A DNA stretch of 64,000 nucleotides from JAEUOS01 sp964470865. Its GTDB lineage: Bacteria > Pseudomonadota > Gammaproteobacteria > Burkholderiales > JAEUOS01. The stretch lies in assembly GCA_964470865.1 (NCBI GenBank), contig CAYYFR010000008.1, positions 3,745-67,744 on the forward strand, read 5' to 3'. Below the pieces are notes generated by a model that was not told the DNA's origin, made no database searches, and saw only the letters and a list, made by a program, of their open reading frames with translations. This document shows, in pieces, positions 60,052 through 64,000 of this stretch. The translations under genes were made by a program, and so were the position numbers. The number at the start of each line of letters is the position of its first letter. The stretch's first letter is position 1.

Positions 60052-63000
60052 TGGCGGGCCGGGAAGGCAGGCGCGCAACGCCGCTGCCGGGCACTGACCC
60101 TGTGACCTTGCGTTGGCTGACGGCAAGTACTCTGGTGCTGGGGGCAGGCCTCGCAATCGCGGCCTTGGCATGGGCCAGCGACGGTTTCACGCCACCGCCA
60201 AGGTTGCGCGAGATCGGCCTGGCAGCGTTTTTCACCACTGCCGGTTTGCTGACTGCTCTGCTGGCAATGCGCATTGGCGGCGCTCGCGTGCCACTGCGGG
60301 AAGGAGAGCGCAATGGTGAGCCCACCTTCGACACGCTCTTTGCCAGAGCACCGATCGGCATGGCGCTGCTGGCTGCGGACGGCAGCATCCTGCGTTGCAA
60401 TGCGGTGTTTCAAAAGATCACCGGCTATACGGCCGCGGAGCTCGCAACAATGACCGAGCAAACCTTGCGCGTGCCCGCAAGCGCAACGGCTGTCGGAGCG
60501 GCATCTGCCGGACTGGCAGGCGGTGAAGACCTGGTCCCCTGCGAGCGGGAATACATGGCACGAGGCGGCATCCGTGTTCCCGTACGCGTGTCGGCGGTGG
60601 CGCTTGACGCTGCTGCCGGCGCGGGCCGCTACTGGTGGTTTGTCGAGGACATCACCGCGCGCCGGCAGATGATAGATGCCTTGAAACAGAGCGAATCCGA
60701 GGCGCGCATGCTGTCGGCTGCCGCCAGTCATACCGACAGCATGGTGGTGATCACGGACGCCGCCGGCCGGATCGAATGGGTCAATGATTCGTTCCTGCGA
60801 TTGACGGGGTTCGCGCAGAACGAAGTCGGGGGTCGTACGCCAGGCAGCCTTCTGCACGGGTCGGCTACTGATCGGCAAACGGTTGCCGCGATGCACGCCG
60901 CCGTGGCAGCCGGTCGCGCCTTCTCCGTCGAGGTGGTCAACTACACCAGGAAGCGCAAGCCTTATTGGGTGGAGATTGAGTGCGCGCCGGTGTTCGATCA
61001 CCTGGGCCGCCTTGAGCGTTTCGTGGCGATCGAGCGCGACATCACCGCGCAAAAAGAGGCGGCGCAGGCCCTGCGTGCCAGCCAGGAGCGCTACCAGCGC
61101 GCCGTCGAGGGCGCCAGCGACATCGTGTTCGAGCGCGATTTGGCGACTGAAACATTTTTCGTGTCCGAGCGGATTTGCGAGGTACTGGCGCTCGCGCCCG
61201 AGGCGATCCCGCAGACTGCCTCAGAGGTCGATGCGTTGATCCATCCGGAAGATCGCGCCTCCCATAAACTGCAGGTCGAAGCTATGCTCCGGGCGCGCGA
61301 AACGATCACCTGGGAATCACGCTTCCTGCACGGTGACGGCGGCTTTCGCTGGCTGCGCGTGCGCGGGCGTTGCGTGCATGACGCCTTGGGGCGGCCGAGC
61401 TTGACCGCTGGAACACTCTCGGACGTGCATGATGCGCGCCTGGCAAGCGAGGAGTTGCGCCTCATGCAGGTGCGCTATGCGCGGGCAATCGAAGGGGCGA
61501 GCGACGGCATCTGGGAGCGTGCGGCGGGCTCTGACTTGCTGCAATGCTCGGACCGGGTGGCCGAGATCCTGGGCTATGCGCCAGGCAGCTTGCCCAACTG
61601 CCGCTTTGCGCTCCATGAATTGACCCATCCGGACGATCGCGGGATTGCGCAGAAGGCGATGGCGGCGATGTTCCGTGGCGGGCAGTCGGTCGCATGGGAG
61701 GCGCGCATGCGCGGCGCGGGCGGCGCGTATCGCTGGATTCGCGGGCGTGGTCGTGCGGTCCAGGATGTTCAGGGCCAGGTGATTCTGATTGCCGGAACCG
61801 TGACCGACATCCAGGAAACGAAGCTGGCGGAAGCCGCCATGCATGCCCTGCAGGCGCGCTACCAGCGCGCGCTGGACGGCTCGAACGACGGTATCTGGGA
61901 GCGCGATATCGCCACCGACAGGTTTTACTTTTCGCCGCGCTTCGACGAGATACTGGGCTACCCGCCAGGCGGCATGCCGCGCTTACGCGATCAATGGCTG
62001 ATGCTGGTGCATCCGGACGATCTGGCGGAACATGATGCCGGCGCCGGCCGCATGCTGGAGGCATCGGCTGCCGCGCAGTGGGAGGCGCGCTTTCGCATGG
62101 CAAGTGGCGACTACCGCTGGCTGCGCTTTCGCGGCATTGCTTCGCGCGATGGCGCGGGCTGTCTCGTCGCAACCTCGGGGACCGCGTCGGATATTCATGC
62201 GGCCAAATTGGCCGAAGCCGAGCTCAGGCGCCACCGCGACAACCTCGCGCAACTAGTCGAGGCGCGCACTGTCGGTCTGGAGCAGGCCTCGCGCGAGGCC
62301 CAGGCGCAGCGCCAGCAGGCTGAACAGGCGCGCGAAGCGGCTGAACTATCGCGCCAGGTGGCGCTGGCGGCGAGCCTGGCCAAGAGCGAATTTCTGGCCA
62401 ACATGTCGCACGAACTACGGACACCCATGCACGGGATCATCAGCTTCGCCAATTTCGGGGTCGAGAAGTTCGACCGGGTCGAGCCGGCCAAGCTGTTGCA
62501 CTACTTCCGCAACATCCAGAAAAGCGGCTCGCGGCTTTTGTTGCTGCTAAATGACCTGCTCGACCTCTCGAAGCTGGAAGCCGGCAAGATGCAGATGCAG
62601 CGCCAAGCGACCGACCCCTGCAGCCTGATCGAGGAAGTCATCAGCGAGTTCGAGGCACTGGCGCGTTCGCGCGGCATCGAATTGAGCGCCAAACTTGAGG
62701 CGCAGCCGCTGCTCGGTATCGATGCCACCCGCATGCTGCAGGTGCTGCGCAATCTGCTGTCGAACGCGCTCAAGTTCACGCCCGCCGGCGGGCGGGTCGC
62801 GGTGGCATGCAGGTTGTTGCCAGCTGTGGGCGGTGGCGCACGCGGCCGTCAGCTTGAACTCAGTGTATGCGACGACGGCATCGGCATTCCCGAGGATGAG
62901 CTCGAAACCGTGTTCGACAAGTTCGTACAGTCCTCACAGACCAAGACCGGTGCCGGCGGTACCGGCCTGGGTTTGGCGATCTGCCGCGAGATCGTCACCG

Positions 63001-63125
63001 CGCACGGCGGCAGCATCTGCGCCCGCAACAACCTGCCACCGGCGCACGGGGCGGCCTTCGTAGTTTGCCTGCCGCTGGATGCTTGCGCGCAGGCGCTCGT
63101 GCCGGCCCAAGGCGAAGCTTCCTGA
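60051..63125 (+). CDS. Multi-PAS sensor histidine kinase, paralogue of the preceding kinase
   Basis: 1024 aa. Two close membrane helices (~20-60) with little periplasmic part. About five PAS domains follow, the last three of the type seen in the upstream kinase (AVEGASDIVFERDL, AIEGASDGIWERA, ALDGSNDGIWERDI). HisKA has His787 in ANMSHELRTPMHGIISFANF and the HATPase ends GTGLGLAICREIVTAHGGS. The kinase cores of the two genes are very alike (FANFGVEK; LLHYFRNIxKSGxRLL), evidence of tandem duplication with exchange of the sensor end. GGAGTGGAGCAGGG upstream and the TGATG junction fix the start. Confidence 0.93.
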   Translation: MAGREGRRATPLPGTDPVTLRWLTASTLVLGAGLAIAALAWASDGFTPPPRLREIGLAAFFTTAGLLTALLAMRIGGARVPLREGERNGEPTFDTLFARAPIGMALLAADGSILRCNAVFQKITGYTAAELATMTEQTLRVPASATAVGAASAGLAGGEDLVPCEREYMARGGIRVPVRVSAVALDAAAGAGRYWWFVEDITARRQMIDALKQSESEARMLSAAASHTDSMVVITDAAGRIEWVNDSFLRLTGFAQNEVGGRTPGSLLHGSATDRQTVAAMHAAVAAGRAFSVEVVNYTRKRKPYWVEIECAPVFDHLGRLERFVAIERDITAQKEAAQALRASQERYQRAVEGASDIVFERDLATETFFVSERICEVLALAPEAIPQTASEVDALIHPEDRASHKLQVEAMLRARETITWESRFLHGDGGFRWLRVRGRCVHDALGRPSLTAGTLSDVHDARLASEELRLMQVRYARAIEGASDGIWERAAGSDLLQCSDRVAEILGYAPGSLPNCRFALHELTHPDDRGIAQKAMAAMFRGGQSVAWEARMRGAGGAYRWIRGRGRAVQDVQGQVILIAGTVTDIQETKLAEAAMHALQARYQRALDGSNDGIWERDIATDRFYFSPRFDEILGYPPGGMPRLRDQWLMLVHPDDLAEHDAGAGRMLEASAAAQWEARFRMASGDYRWLRFRGIASRDGAGCLVATSGTASDIHAAKLAEAELRRHRDNLAQLVEARTVGLEQASREAQAQRQQAEQAREAAELSRQVALAASLAKSEFLANMSHELRTPMHGIISFANFGVEKFDRVEPAKLLHYFRNIQKSGSRLLLLLNDLLDLSKLEAGKMQMQRQATDPCSLIEEVISEFEALARSRGIELSAKLEAQPLLGIDATRMLQVLRNLLSNALKFTPAGGRVAVACRLLPAVGGGARGRQLELSVCDDGIGIPEDELETVFDKFVQSSQTKTGAGGTGLGLAICREIVTAHGGSICARNNLPPAHGAAFVVCLPLDACAQALVPAQGEAS

Positions 63126-63156
63126 GATCAATTTTCGAGCACCGAGAAGAGAGTCC

Positions 63157-64000
63157 ATGACCACCATTTCCGCCACCTCGCCGGTGCTGGGCTCGGACGC
63201 CGCCCGCATCTTGCTGGTCGACGACGAGCCGCTCAATCTGGAGATCCTGGCCGAACACCTGGATTCACCCGCCTACCGCACTGAACAGGCGGAAAACGGC
63301 CTGGTCGCCTGGGAAATGCTCGATGCCGATCCGGACGGCTTCGATGCAGTCTTGCTTGACCGCATGATGCCGGTCATGAACGGCATGGAGCTGCTCGCGC
63401 GCATGCGCGCCGACAGCCGCTTCGTCGCCCTGCCGATCATCATGCAGACGGCAGCCGCCGGCAAGGAGCAGGTTGCCGAAGGCCTGCGCCACGGCGCCTA
63501 TTACTACCTGACCAAGCCGTTCGAGCGCGACGTGCTGCTGGCGATTGTCGAAGCGGCGCTTGAAATGCGCCGCAACCGTCTTACCCTTGCGGATGAGCGT
63601 TTCGATCCGCGCGCTCTGGTCGAGGGCGAATTCCGCTTCCGCACGCTCGGTGAAGCGCGCCGCCTGGCTTCATTCCTGGCGCGCGCCTGCCCGCAGCCCG
63701 ACGTGACCGTGCTGGGCTTGTCCGAACTGATGATCAACGCGGTAGAGCACGGCAATCTGGGCATCAGCTATCGCGAAAAATCGCAACTCAACGAGAAAGG
63801 TGCCTGGCGCGCAGAGGTTGAACGCCGCCTGGCCTCGCCCGAAAATGCCCAGCGCCACGCCAGCGTGCGCCTGGCCAGGCGTGGCGACAACATCGTCTTC
63901 ACCATCGTCGATCAGGGTGCCGGATTCGACTGGAGGGCTTATCTGGAGATGAGTCCGGAACGCGCCTTCGACAGCCACGGGCGCGGCATCGCCATGTCGC
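63157..64000 (+). CDS. Response regulator with HATPase domain (partial, runs off right edge)
   Basis: 281 residues visible, open at the window end. Receiver at 1-135: LLVDDEPLNLEIL, Asp68 in VLLDRMMPVMNGMELL, Lys in YYLTKPFERDVL. From ~150 a GHKL ATPase domain of the anti-sigma (RsbW/SpoIIAB) kind: VLGLSELMINAVEHGNLGIS (N box with Asn), VDQGAGFDW (G1), GRGIAMS (G2), and no phospho-His domain. REC-HATPase proteins act as phosphorylation-controlled switch kinases or anti-sigma factors. It follows the two kinases by 31 bases and is likely their target. Its partner would lie beyond the window. Confidence 0.9.
   Translation, partial: MTTISATSPVLGSDAARILLVDDEPLNLEILAEHLDSPAYRTEQAENGLVAWEMLDADPDGFDAVLLDRMMPVMNGMELLARMRADSRFVALPIIMQTAAAGKEQVAEGLRHGAYYYLTKPFERDVLLAIVEAALEMRRNRLTLADERFDPRALVEGEFRFRTLGEARRLASFLARACPQPDVTVLGLSELMINAVEHGNLGISYREKSQLNEKGAWRAEVERRLASPENAQRHASVRLARRGDNIVFTIVDQGAGFDWRAYLEMSPERAFDSHGRGIAMS

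Overview
This window is a flagellar biosynthesis region followed by a dense block of signal-transduction genes, from a high-GC Gram-negative bacterium. FlhDC as master regulator, fliA/flgM, L- and P-ring genes and the fli/flh/flg gene orders point to a betaproteobacterium. A Rhodocyclales-like or related order is my guess, not something the sequence proves. The window is draft scaffold: it has two 100-base N gaps (5126-5225, 12301-12400), and the second is flanked by the same 55 bases on both sides.

Layout. (1) 1-698: the end of a fliM and a complete fliN on the + strand, a second switch-gene pair. (2) 991-11782, minus strand: fliF-G-H-I-J-K, gap, fliL-M-N-O-P-Q-R, covering MS-ring, export ATPase and gate, hook-length ruler and rotor switch. 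The fliM in this operon is internally deleted and frameshifted. fliE lies divergently upstream of fliF. (3) 12523-20153, minus strand: two short flagellin genes, then flaG, fliD, fliS, fliT, a second FliK-like protein, a small FlhB-C-like protein and a YcgR/PilZ brake, covering filament, cap, chaperones and c-di-GMP control. (4) 20930-31032, plus strand: flhDC, motAB, flhB-flhA-flhF, an flhG-like gene whose P-loop is lost, and fliA. (5) 31191-35480: a multi-PAS/GAF histidine kinase and two stand-alone receivers. (6) flgN, flgM and flgA (minus strand), then flgBCDEFGHIJKL (plus strand) to 48098. (7) 48241-64000: a REC-PAS-GGDEF-EAL protein, a hybrid kinase with two receivers and an HPt, a receiver protein, a diguanylate cyclase, two tandem paralogous multi-PAS kinases, and a receiver-HATPase protein cut by the window end.

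Regulatory logic that can be read: FlhDC should open the class II operons. FliA, held by FlgM, should drive fliC and flgM, and good sigma-28-type promoters are visible before both. c-di-GMP made or degraded by the neighbouring GGDEF/EAL proteins could act on motility through YcgR. No chemotaxis (che) genes are in the window.

The least ordinary content lies between the genes. A two-hairpin element occurs three times in flagellar operon spacers, with compensatory base changes. Both flagellin genes share a leader stem-loop. A 110-bp element with terminal inverted repeats occurs three times. Also unusual are the duplicated fliM/fliN with one broken fliM, and the P-loop-less FlhG homologue.
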